A stretch of 64,000 nt of DNA, from assembly GCA_017447625.1 (NCBI GenBank), contig JAFSNB010000016.1, forward strand, positions 1-64,000, read 5' to 3'. A program made the position numbers and the translations under genes. The notes beneath the pieces were generated by a model. It searched no databases and was not told the origin of the DNA. It saw nothing but the letters and a program-made list of their open reading frames with translations. Origin of the DNA: Bacteroidaceae bacterium. Lineage in GTDB: Bacteria; Bacteroidota; Bacteroidia; Bacteroidales; Bacteroidaceae. Below, piece after piece: positions 13,456-20,824 of the stretch (within the stretch, counting starts at the first letter, position 1; each line of letters starts with the position of its first letter).

Positions 13456-14667
13456 ATGAAAGAGAACTGCCAGACACGCCGCATGTTCGGACACGACTAC
13501 GCCATACCGGGCACATACGAGGTGACCGTTGTGGTTGCGGGCCGGCACCCGGTCTTCGGCGAGGTCTTGGGCACGACGAAGGCGGGCGGGCCGATGCCTT
13601 ATTTCCGGCCTTCAGCACTTGGGCAGGCCGTTCTTTCTGAGGAGATACCGAAAATCCACCATTATTACCCGATGGTTGATGTCTGGCAGGTGTGTCTCAT
13701 GCCAGACCATATCCACCTCATTGTCCGCATAAACCAACCTCTGCCCAAAGGCAAGCACCTCGGCATCATCATCGGTGCCTTCAAGGGCGGCGTCAGCCGC
13801 GCCTGGTGGCGACTAACGGGCGCCACCAGCCTGCCGTCAGGCACCCCAGCCCCCGGCCTTTCATCTGGCCCCGCTGCAGCCGCACCAGCCCCCGGCCTTT
13901 CATCTTGCCCAGCTGCAGCCGTGCCAACCGCCGGCCTTTCATCTGGCGCCGCTGCAGCCGCGCCAGCCCCCGGCCTTTCATCTTGCCCCGCTGCAGCCGC
14001 CCCAACCCCCGGCCTTTCATCTTGCGCCACCGTGTCTGTGGCGTCAGCCTCAGACACCCGCGCCCCTCTCTTCGAACCCAACTACAACGACCACATCCTC
14101 ATGCGCGACGGGCAGCTGGAGAACTGGAAGCAATACCTCCGCGACAACCCGCGCCGGTTGATGATGCGGCGCGAGTACCCCCGCCTCTTCCAGCGCTCGC
14201 TATGCATCACCATCGGAGGCACGCGCTACAGCGCTTTCGGCAATCTGCTCCTGCTCCGCCAGCCAGAGAAGGAACAGGTGTTCTTCCACCGCCGCACCGA
14301 TGGCGTCCGGACAGAGAACACCCCGTTCTGGACCACCGAGCGCGAGCGTCTGCTCTCTGCGGCTATGAGCGGCGATGTGCTGGTTACGCCCGGCATCTCC
14401 GAATGTGAGAAACGCATGAAGAACATGGCCTTGGAACAGGGTCTGCGTCTCATACATGTGCAGGCAGAACCCATAGGCCAGTACTGGAAACCCGAGCGCA
14501 GCCGTTTCGAGGCCTGCACTCTCGGCACCCTGCTTATCCTCGCCCCTTGGCCCGAGGATATGCCCGCCTTCGCCACCGACTACGACCGCTTCCACTACCT
14601 CAACCGTCTGGCAGAGATTGTCTGCTCTATCAGCCACACCACAAGCGTGTCGGTAAGGGGGTTGTGA
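13456..14667 (+). CDS. RAYT-like Y1/HUH transposase with C-terminal extension
   Basis: About 403 residues. The N-terminal Y1_Tnp (IS200/RAYT) domain opens with FGHDYAIPGTYEVTVVVAGR; the HUH metal motif is LMPDHIHLIVRI and the presumed catalytic tyrosine lies in NWKQYLRDNPRRL. REP-associated tyrosine transposases of this class are usually single-copy genes linked to dispersed palindromes. Between the HUH half and the tyrosine is a Pro/Ala-rich insert of about five 13-residue units containing PGLSS, from 39-bp repeats. After the Y1 domain is a second globular region (GDVLVTPGISECEKRMKNMA, then RFEACTLGTLLILAPWPED), possibly a nucleotide-binding fold. Start at 13456 is preferred over 13318 because the upstream extension is repeat and homopolymer. 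Confidence 0.8.
   Translation: MKENCQTRRMFGHDYAIPGTYEVTVVVAGRHPVFGEVLGTTKAGGPMPYFRPSALGQAVLSEEIPKIHHYYPMVDVWQVCLMPDHIHLIVRINQPLPKGKHLGIIIGAFKGGVSRAWWRLTGATSLPSGTPAPGLSSGPAAAAPAPGLSSCPAAAVPTAGLSSGAAAAAPAPGLSSCPAAAAPTPGLSSCATVSVASASDTRAPLFEPNYNDHILMRDGQLENWKQYLRDNPRRLMMRREYPRLFQRSLCITIGGTRYSAFGNLLLLRQPEKEQVFFHRRTDGVRTENTPFWTTERERLLSAAMSGDVLVTPGISECEKRMKNMALEQGLRLIHVQAEPIGQYWKPERSRFEACTLGTLLILAPWPEDMPAFATDYDRFHYLNRLAEIVCSISHTTSVSVRGL
13846..14040 (+). repeat. 39-bp tandem repeats inside the RAYT-like gene
   Basis: Five degenerate copies of a unit beginning CCCCCGGCCTTTCATCT and ending GCTGCAGCC encode PGLSS-containing peptides. The unit is a multiple of three, so copy-number change would keep the frame. 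Confidence 0.85.
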
Positions 14668-14804
14668 GCGAGAATTTGCGAACTGCAAGAAAAAATAGGG
14701 GAAAATGTAAAACAAGGAGGAAAAAGTTTGTATCTTTGCCACCGCGAATTTAACCGCCCTAGTTCTTCTGGTACCGATCAAGGTATTCGCCTCGCATTGT
14801 AATC

Positions 14805-14903
14805 ATGCTTGCTAATAAAGAAAAACAACATGTTTTGCGCTTGTCTATAGACATTAATCAAGAAAGGAAAAATTTAACGATTTTTTTGGCGAAAAGTTTG
14901 TAA
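14805..14903 (+). CDS. Possible 32-residue small protein
   Basis: An ATG-initiated frame encodes a short peptide beginning MLANKEKQHVLRLSIDI and rich in Lys. It follows the -7 box at 14731-14739 by about 65 bases and ends before the promoter of the next gene. No family is recognised and chance cannot be excluded. Confidence 0.25.
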   Translation: MLANKEKQHVLRLSIDINQERKNLTIFLAKSL

Positions 14904-14921
14904 GGTTTATTGTTTGGTCCG

Positions 14922-14930
14922 TATCTTTGC
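14922..14930 (+). promoter_or_regulatory. -7 promoter box for the unknown gene at 14946
   Basis: TATCTTTGC, with TTTG 21 bases upstream (14897-14900). It lies downstream of the alternative ATG at 14910, which supports the start at 14946. Confidence 0.65.
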
Positions 14931-14945
14931 AGTAAAATTATTGCA

Positions 14946-16148
14946 ATGGACCAGAATACCAATTTAAAACATAACGATAGCGGGCTGGAGATAATTATCG
15001 AGGCCGCCGAACAGTTCGAGAGAGAGTGTTTTCTCGAGGGTATTCGTCGTGGCCGTTTCTCCGTGGAGGAGATCCAGAAGATGACGGGTAAGGTGAATAT
15101 CTTCAGGGTTTTGATGGAAGCGGAGGGGATGCGTCTTGCATCGCTTTCGGAGCAATTTCTGAACGACTACGCCAAGGATGAGAGCAACTGCTTTGAGACG
15201 GGCGAGCGTCTGTTTCGCCGTCTGCTAAGCGCTATCAGCGCGTCGCGCAAAGAGTTCAAACTGACATGCCCTATCATTCGCCAGCGACTGCCTGAAAATT
15301 CAGGACATTCGGAACAGCCTGTGTCGCTGCCGGCGCGAGTACGCTCAGTGCTCTCTACGAAGCCTATAAATATGGGGCTGTTCGGCATCAAGTCGCATGA
15401 CGATGCCGTGCAGGAGTTGTATGAGAGCCTGAAGTCATTTTTTGCTGCTGTAATCTTGAATCTGTCGCTGTGCCACCGCGTGCTGCGTGACGAGCGGATG
15501 ATTATGTCCGATGCCGAACGCTGCAAGGCCATCTACGATAACTGTGTGCGCAAGGTGATGAGCACGGCCTGGGAGATTAAGAGGTCGATGGAAGGCGTGT
15601 CGGTGGTTCCGGTCAGCGAGCTGTTCGAGCGCAAGCGCGCAGCCCGTTCCAATTTGGATTTCTTTCGCAACAACTACCACAAGTACACAAAAGGTCAGTT
15701 CATCATGGCGCTGGTCGTTGAGATGATGCAAAACGGGTACAGCCAGGGCCTCACGGACGAGGAGATGCTTCTGTGGCCGAACAACCCCGACAAGGTGATG
15801 CAGGTGCGTGAGGCCATCGGTCTGTTAGACAGCATGGAGAGACTCAAGGGCAATAAAGACAAGTGGGATAGCCGCATAATCGTGTATTTCCTGAAATGGT
15901 GCGGGGTGGGCGAGTGCAACGAGAAGCGCCTGTACGAGCACTATCTGTGTCCGGAATACAAGAAACGCGGAGGCCGTCTGACCCCCGTAGGATGGAACGC
16001 CATCTACACCGAGCGTAATAATCTCAGGAAGCAGAAATCCAGCGAAGACTCATGGGCAAATATTTTTGAGGATTTATTCCAGAATGCCAAGTCTAAACGT
16101 TCACAAAGTGACGAAAATAACAGTCTGCTCTCTGTTGTGAATATATAG
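14946..16148 (+). CDS. Conserved-looking protein of unknown function in accessory block
   Basis: A 400-residue protein I do not recognise. It starts MDQNTNLKHNDSGLEIIIEA and is largely helical and charged, with no signal peptide or transmembrane segment. Residues about 25-60 (FLEGIRRGRFSVEEIQKMTG) could be a small helix-turn-helix-like element, but this is weak. The middle is helical (ELYESLKSFFAAVILNLSL) and the C-terminal third has KWCGVGECNEKRLYEHYLCP and ends in a polar tail. It has its own promoter and precedes the primase-like gene on the same strand with a 353-base gap. Context suggests membership of the mobile-type replication block; a role cannot be assigned. Confidence 0.6.
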   Translation: MDQNTNLKHNDSGLEIIIEAAEQFERECFLEGIRRGRFSVEEIQKMTGKVNIFRVLMEAEGMRLASLSEQFLNDYAKDESNCFETGERLFRRLLSAISASRKEFKLTCPIIRQRLPENSGHSEQPVSLPARVRSVLSTKPINMGLFGIKSHDDAVQELYESLKSFFAAVILNLSLCHRVLRDERMIMSDAERCKAIYDNCVRKVMSTAWEIKRSMEGVSVVPVSELFERKRAARSNLDFFRNNYHKYTKGQFIMALVVEMMQNGYSQGLTDEEMLLWPNNPDKVMQVREAIGLLDSMERLKGNKDKWDSRIIVYFLKWCGVGECNEKRLYEHYLCPEYKKRGGRLTPVGWNAIYTERNNLRKQKSSEDSWANIFEDLFQNAKSKRSQSDENNSLLSVVNI

Positions 16149-16501
16149 ACCCACCCCCAGCCCCTCCCGTGGAGGGAGGGGAGACCTGCAGAGAAGATCT
16201 ATATTTATCAAATAATTTGGATGAATTCCGCAGCCGGAATCCATCTTTTTTTTGCTGCTGTTGCGGCATTTTGTGTCTTCTGCCGTATGACTTTGTACCG
16301 TGAAGGGCTGTTGCGACACAAAATTCTGATGGAAGGCGATACAAAATCATCGCTCCCCGACACAAAGCTCCAACAAAAGTGGCCACATAGCCGATACAAA
16401 AGTCAGAAGGGGGCTTTACAACTGAAAATGAAGCTGCCCTTGACTGTGTCGTGGAATTGCCGTATCTTTGCACAAAGTTCTTATTTAAAACATGCAAAGA
16501 T
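16149..16501 (+). other. Intergenic region with boundary repeat and promoter
   Basis: Directly after the stop codon lies a GC-rich boundary repeat (16149-16192, CCCCTCCCGTGGAGGGAGGGG). The rest is unassigned sequence ending in the -7 box of the next gene. Between about 16340 and 16410 the words CGATACAAAA and CGACACAAAG recur in a loose array that could be operator-like; no gene is seen. Confidence 0.5.
16463..16471 (+). promoter_or_regulatory. -7 promoter box for the primase-helicase pair
   Basis: TATCTTTGC 30 bases before the start codon at 16502. The earlier in-frame ATG at 16451 is upstream of this box and so is unlikely to be used. Confidence 0.6.
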
Positions 16502-17104
16502 ATGGATAACACAACGACAAATGAGCGATTTAGCATCTTTCCCAGCGGATGGTGGGACGAGGCGCAGCAGACGGTGAAACCACGTCAGCGTCCGCAGCAG
16601 ACGCAGACCATATTGTGGGTCTATGAATATATTATTTCTGAACGCGCACGATGGGCCACGGAGCAGCTGCGCGCTATGGCTGCCACGGCCACACGCCAGC
16701 AGAAGCAGGACTTCAAGGCCCTGAACTTCGAGTATGCCACCTTCTCAGGCGTTTTCTCCTACCGCAACGCCCGCAGTCTGGTGACGCGTTCGCCATTCCT
16801 GACCATTGACATCGACGACCTCAGCTCCATCTCCGAGGCCCGCGACGTGCAGCAGATGCTTTCCCGCGATGAGAATGTGGAGACGGCCCTGTGCTTCGTA
16901 TCGCCGAAGGGGCTGGGCGTGAAGTGGGTGGTGGTGCTGCCGCCGTGGACCGACGGTCTGCCCTTCAGGGAGCAGTTCCAGCGTGTGCGCAACTACGTGG
17001 GCTTCCGCTATGGCTATGACGCCGACAAGTCGGGCAGCGATGTATGCCGCGCCTGCTATCTGCCTTGGGATGCAGAGTGCTATGTAAATCCGAGATTCCT
17101 TTAA
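16502..17104 (+). CDS. BT4734/VirE N-terminal type primase-like protein
   Basis: A 200-residue protein resembling the BT4734-like N-terminal domain that precedes VirE-type helicases in Bacteroidetes mobile elements. The family belongs to the archaeo-eukaryotic primase fold; PFLTIDIDDLSS supplies the expected acidic metal-binding pair, and CFVSPKGLGVKWVVVLPP and GSDVCRACYLPWD are later conserved segments. It would make or copy short primers for the helicase encoded 18 bases downstream. In many relatives the two parts are fused in one polypeptide; here they are separate genes. The family call is good; enzymatic activity is inference. Confidence 0.75.
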   Translation: MDNTTTNERFSIFPSGWWDEAQQTVKPRQRPQQTQTILWVYEYIISERARWATEQLRAMAATATRQQKQDFKALNFEYATFSGVFSYRNARSLVTRSPFLTIDIDDLSSISEARDVQQMLSRDENVETALCFVSPKGLGVKWVVVLPPWTDGLPFREQFQRVRNYVGFRYGYDADKSGSDVCRACYLPWDAECYVNPRFL

Positions 17105-17122
17105 CTCTAAATATTTGTAACA

Positions 17123-18742
17123 ATGAAAACAACAAACCATTACACTGACCTCGAGCATTTGGAGCTCGTGGCCCGTCGCATCGCTGATAGCGGTGCCGAC
17201 ATCACAAGAGAGTACGCGGACTGGATTTCCGTAACCTTCGGCTGTGCCTCACTGGGCGAAGGCGCACGCGAGAGCTACCACCTCATCTGCAGCCAGTATG
17301 CAGGCTACAAGCGCGAGGAGTGCGACAAGTGCTTCGACAACTGTATGCGCACGGGGCGCGGCGACATCACCCTCGGCACCGTGCTCAAGCTGGCTCAGGA
17401 TGCGGGCATAGACACCTCGCTGCCGCGCGGTCGCCGTCCGAAGACCAAAAAGCAGAGTCAGGAGGAGAAGAAGGCCGAGCTGACCGCCATCAAGGAGCAG
17501 TTGCAGACCAACCGCCAATGGAGGCACAACGTGCTGAGCAACAAGACGGAGTATTCCGACGGCGGCTCTGCCTGGATGGAGGTCGATGACCGCTTCATCG
17601 ACACCATACTGACGCGTCTGCGCGAGGCCGGACTGCGCGTGAAGGATAACGAGCTGCGCTCGCTCGTCAACAGCTCCGACTTCGCACCCGACTTCGCTCC
17701 GCATCTGGAGTGGCTCAGCGGCCTGAAACCCTGGAATCCCGACACCGACCCGGACTACATCCACGACTTCTTCATCAGCCACATGGAGTTCGGGCCTATG
17801 GCCGACGTGGAGCTCTACGACCTGGCCTTCCACCGCTGGCTGGTGGCCGTGGTGGCGCTGTGGCGCGGCGAGATAGACGCCAACCCGCTGATGCCCACCT
17901 TCTGCGGCATACAGCAGATAGGCAAGTCCTTTATCGCCCAGAACATTCTGCCGCCCTGTCTGCAGAAGTACCAGACGGCCGTGCGCCCCAACGACCCCAT
18001 CAACACCGACACCATGCTCACTCTGTCCGAGGTGCTGATGGTGGTCTTCGACGAGATAGCCATCAACAGCGACACAAAGAGCAACATGATGAAGTTCCTC
18101 ATCACCTCCGGACAGACCAACCTGCGCGATGCCTACGGACATTACCGCAAGTCACGCCGCCGTATGGCTTCCGCCATAGCCACCACCAACTACCACCAGT
18201 TCATTCGCGAGAGCGAGGGCAGCCGCCGCTATCTCGGCATAGACCTCACAGGAACTAAGAACATCTACGACTACCCGCTGCCCTACGAAGGCGCCTACGC
18301 GCAGGCCGTCTATCTACTGGAGCACGGCTTCGCCCCCAAGCCCACCTTCGACGAGAGCCGCCGCATCAGCGAGCACAACCGCCAGTATATGATTCCCAAC
18401 GACTGCGAGGAGGCGCTGCTCACCTTCGTCCGCCGCCCGGAGGATGGGCTGAATGTAGAAGCCTGCACCGCCGGCGACCTGCTCAACGAACTCAACGTAC
18501 GCGGTTTCCGCGGCGCCGCCTACAACGCCGTAAACATAGGCAAAGCCATGAAAGCCCTGGGATTTGAGGCGCGCAAGACAAATCGCGGTTGCACATATAA
18601 TATTGTTATCGCCGACTACGAACGTCAGAAGAAGGAGCGTATGACAAACGCTATCACCAGGCCAGAACAGCCCGAAGTGAACCCCGAACCTTTGACGGAC
18701 GAGGTAGAAACAACAGATAGCGAGCCTGAACTGCCCTTCTGA
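17123..18742 (+). CDS. PriCT-2 / VirE-family helicase
   Basis: A 539-residue predicted replicative helicase. Residues about 10-85 resemble a PriCT-2 domain (EYADWISVTFGCASLGEGAR, then CDKCFDNCMRTGRGDITLGT). The VirE/P-loop domain follows: Walker A is FCGIQQIGKSFIAQN at about residue 260, Walker B is VLMVVFDEIAINSD, and SAIATTNYHQFIRESEGSRR has the sensor and arginine-finger region of superfamily 3-like ATPases. The C-terminus is a small helical domain and an acidic tail. It forms a two-gene unit with the primase-like protein, as in plasmid, phage and integrated-element replication modules of Bacteroidetes. No integrase or relaxase lies nearby, so the element may be a satellite or remnant. Confidence 0.82.
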   Translation: MKTTNHYTDLEHLELVARRIADSGADITREYADWISVTFGCASLGEGARESYHLICSQYAGYKREECDKCFDNCMRTGRGDITLGTVLKLAQDAGIDTSLPRGRRPKTKKQSQEEKKAELTAIKEQLQTNRQWRHNVLSNKTEYSDGGSAWMEVDDRFIDTILTRLREAGLRVKDNELRSLVNSSDFAPDFAPHLEWLSGLKPWNPDTDPDYIHDFFISHMEFGPMADVELYDLAFHRWLVAVVALWRGEIDANPLMPTFCGIQQIGKSFIAQNILPPCLQKYQTAVRPNDPINTDTMLTLSEVLMVVFDEIAINSDTKSNMMKFLITSGQTNLRDAYGHYRKSRRRMASAIATTNYHQFIRESEGSRRYLGIDLTGTKNIYDYPLPYEGAYAQAVYLLEHGFAPKPTFDESRRISEHNRQYMIPNDCEEALLTFVRRPEDGLNVEACTAGDLLNELNVRGFRGAAYNAVNIGKAMKALGFEARKTNRGCTYNIVIADYERQKKERMTNAITRPEQPEVNPEPLTDEVETTDSEPELPF

Positions 18743-18787
18743 ACAGACGTTCTTAGAGATAAGGTTGCAGCTGTTTCTTTCTGAAGA

Positions 18788-18914
18788 AGTGACAGATGTG
18801 AGAGATGATTTCTAAGGAGCATATTAATAAATCCCTAAATACCTTGCAAAACGTACAGCGTATTTAGGGATTTTTCCGTAGTCGTCTATAGAATCATCTC
18901 TCACATCTGTCACT
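18788..18914. repeat. Nested perfect inverted repeats after the helicase gene
   Basis: The outer arms are a perfect 23-bp inverted repeat (18788-18810 and 18892-18914, GTGACAGATGTGAGAGATG). Inside is a second perfect 14-bp pair (18829-18842 and 18860-18873, AAATCCCTAAATAC) with a 17-nt loop followed by Ts. The inner stem could terminate the helicase operon; the outer one has no obvious conventional role. Confidence 0.85.
18829..18877 (+). terminator. Probable terminator of the primase-helicase operon
   Basis: A 14-bp stem AAATCCCTAAATAC / GTATTTAGGGATTT runs straight into TTTTTCC. It lies 87 bases after the helicase stop codon. Confidence 0.55.
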
Positions 18915-18979
18915 CAACAAGCAAAATCCAAGCCCAACAACAAACATTAAAAGCCTCCACCCACCTTACTTCCTCTCCA

Positions 18980-19059
18980 AATACACCTCGATGCACACGC
19001 CGATACACCGAGGTGCATTACGCCATACATCAAGGTGTATGGACAGGTGAATCGAGGTG
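18980..19059. repeat. Degenerate CACCTCGATG / CGAGGTG array
   Basis: Related words (ATACACCTCGATGCAC, ATACACCGAGGTGCAT, CCATACATCAAGGTGTATGG, AATCGAGGTG) occur in alternating orientation over 80 bases. CCATACA/TGTATGG is a perfect hairpin. It may be a protein-binding or origin-like array. Confidence 0.5.
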
Positions 19060-19250
19060 AAAAGCAAAGCCCAAGATGGCCCACTGTCTTGAATTCATGA
19101 TATAATTTACGTCTTGAATTTATGGATTTGAAAATTAATGGCCATTCGTGTGAAATTAATCTTTTAACCCCCACAAAACGAGCCGTTTATTTTCTTTAGT
19201 TTAGAGTGAAAAAATAATCGGAAATGCTTGCATAATTCAGGAAAAAGCCG

Positions 19251-19259
19251 TATCTTTGT
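19251..19259 (+). promoter_or_regulatory. -7 promoter box for the HU-like gene
   Basis: TATCTTTGT, about 344 bases before the HU-like start codon. It predicts a long untranslated leader containing two GC-rich repeat elements. Confidence 0.55.
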
Positions 19260-19551
19260 AGCGTGAAAAGAGAGTAAGGAAAGCCCCCAAAAAGCGGCCC
19301 CCTTTTCGCTCCCCGAGGGGAGCACGACAGCTCAGCCGGCGAGACTGCCGATGTCCCCAGAACCCGGGTAGGGGAGCGATAAATGGAAAAATGACCTGCC
19401 TCTCTTCACAAGAGATCATTAAGGCCCCCCACTAACTCCCCCCTGATGGGGAGAACTCCTGCGGGAAACGGGCCTGCAATTTAACCTTAATTATTAACCA
19501 TTAAAAACACAAAGGACTACCTCCTCCCTAAAAGAAGACAACCCTTGTCCT

Positions 19552-19592
19552 CATTTCGCTCCCTCCCTCACAGGGAGGGCGGGGGGAGAGTC
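19552..19592 (+). repeat. GC-rich boundary repeat before the HU-like gene
   Basis: TCATTTCGCTCCCTCCCT, loop, AGGGAGGGCGGGGGGAGAGT. The closing GGGGGGAGAG ends about 14 bases before the ATG. Sister copies sit in the same position before the lysozyme-like gene and the trmH-family gene. Confidence 0.85.
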
Positions 19593-19602
19593 CACCACTA
19601 TT

Positions 19603-20100
19603 ATGTCAAACTACAAAACTAAGCTGCCGGTGCAGTACGCACCGCACATCACCACTAACATCCGTACGGGTGCTAAGAAGGTGACGGCTCACATCGTCGA
19701 GAAGGATGAATATACCATCGACATGCTGGCCGCTGAGATCGCAACCGCAACCACCGTGACTCGTCCCGACGTCAAGGCCGTAATCGACGCCTTCGTGGAC
19801 ATCTCCATGCGCCACCTCTGCGAGGGCCATCGCGTAGAACTCGGCTCACTGGGCAAGCTCTTCCCCACGCTGAAGACCACTCCCGTGGCCTATCTGGAGG
19901 ACATCGAACAGAGCATAACCGCCCTGAAAGCCCGCTTCCGTCCCGGCGACCAGCTCATGGAGAACATGAAGAGCGCCTCGTTCGTGATGGTGGCTCCGAA
20001 GTCCAGCCAGGGCGAGGCTCTGGAGACCAAGAAAGAGGCCATCTACGCAGTCATCGGTCACAAGCCGCCCAAGCCCAGCGGAGAGGGGGACGGTGATTAA
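19603..20100 (+). CDS. HU-like DNA-binding protein
   Basis: A 165-residue HU-family protein of the longer Bacteroidetes type. The HU fold is visible in DEYTIDMLAAEIATATTVTR and VIDAFVDISMRHLCEGHRVEL, followed by GSLGKLFPTLKTTPV, which resembles the HU strand preceding the DNA-binding arms. A tail of about 45 residues extends beyond the usual 90-residue HU. Homologs are frequently encoded in a cassette with a smalltalk peptide and a peptidoglycan hydrolase, exactly as here. It may compact or bend DNA of the element or act as a local regulator; that is inference. Confidence 0.82.
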   Translation: MSNYKTKLPVQYAPHITTNIRTGAKKVTAHIVEKDEYTIDMLAAEIATATTVTRPDVKAVIDAFVDISMRHLCEGHRVELGSLGKLFPTLKTTPVAYLEDIEQSITALKARFRPGDQLMENMKSASFVMVAPKSSQGEALETKKEAIYAVIGHKPPKPSGEGDGD

Positions 20101-20433
20101 CAGACTCTCCCCCCTGCCCCTCCCTAAAGGGAGGGGAGTAGTTACTCCCGCAGGCAGGGGGGAGGTCTAAACTCATTAAACTTTAAACGTTAAACTAAGC
20201 TACTCTTGTCCTCATTTCGCTCCCTCCCTTTAGGGAGGGCGGGGGGAGAGTCCGACTCTTAACAACAACGGATTACACGGATTACACGGATTTTTAAGTG
20301 AACACGAGATTTGTCGCAGACCCACGAGGAACGCAGTAATCTCACTAATCTAACGAATTTTTCTCAAACAACGGATTACACGGATTTAACGGATTTATTC
20401 TCTAATTCTCTAATTCTCTAATTCTTGATAAAC
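20101..20433. repeat. Repeat-filled gap between HU-like and smalltalk genes
   Basis: It contains two GC-rich palindromes (20104-20143 with a trailing C/G-rich part to 20168, and 20205-20252), then words of the type GGATTACACGGATT (about 20268-20292 and 20373-20396) and an 8-bp CTAATTCT tract (about 20399-20427). No promoter or gene other than the smalltalk peptide was recognised. Confidence 0.7.
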
Positions 20434-20529
20434 ATGAAAAAAGAAACTTGGAAAACTATTATTCAGGTGCTGGTGAGCATCCTCACCGCCGCACTGACCG
20501 CCCTCGGCACCACGTCCTGCTTGAGATAG
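20434..20529 (+). CDS. Smalltalk protein (31 residues)
   Basis: A 31-residue peptide starting MKKETWKTIIQVLVSILTAA and ending in GTTSCLR. It matches the tiny smalltalk family of Bacteroidales: two lysines, a conserved TW, one hydrophobic helix and a Cys near the C-terminus. The helix looks like a membrane segment or signal sequence, and the terminal cysteine could be lipidated. Its position between an HU-like gene and a peptidoglycan hydrolase is the usual one for this family. Function is unknown; a holin- or spanin-like accessory role would fit the context but is unproven. Confidence 0.85.
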   Translation: MKKETWKTIIQVLVSILTAALTALGTTSCLR

Positions 20530-20824
20530 GCCCCCTTCAATCCCCCCGATGGGGGAAGAATTGACATTTGGGGGCGCTTCGCTTAAAATTATAGAAAAAT
20601 TGATTTAGAAAATTTCAGTCGCTTCGCTCCAAAATTAGGTGTTGGCTGGTATTTCGGGCCGTAGGCCTTATAATTTTCTGATTTGATTTTCTTTTAATTT
20701 TGAGGCCGATAGGCCGACCCCTATAAATAACTCTAAAATAACGAATTATTAACCCTTAAAAACAACTCCCCTTGTCCTCATTTCGCTCCCTCCCTACAGT
20801 GAGGGCGGGGGGAGAGTCCCGATT
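20530..20824. other. Gap before the lysozyme-like gene with boundary repeats
   Basis: A CCCCCCGATGGGGG hairpin lies at about 20546-20560 and a CATTTCGCTCCCTCCCT element at 20770-20820, one base pair of whose stem is broken. Between them are words containing GCTTCGCT and GGCCGTAGGCC / GGCCGATAGGCC. No other gene is supported. Confidence 0.55.

Larger units (their letters stand above)
14668..14945 (+). other. Intergenic region with a promoter and possible small transcript
   Basis: A good -7 box (TATCTTTGC, 14731-14739) with TTTG just upstream starts a segment without an assigned gene. It includes GCGAAT and ATTCGC arms (about 14744-14795) that could form a hairpin and a short reading frame listed separately. 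A small RNA or leader peptide is possible; I cannot decide between them. Confidence 0.4.
18743..19602. other. 860-bp non-coding region between helicase and HU-like genes
   Basis: It contains, in order, a large nested inverted repeat (18788-18914), a block of related CACCTCGATG/CGAGGTG words (18980-19059), a -7 box (19251-19259) and a roughly 340-base leader for the HU-like gene that carries GC-rich repeats near 19310-19470 and 19552-19592. No protein gene is supported. Confidence 0.7.
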
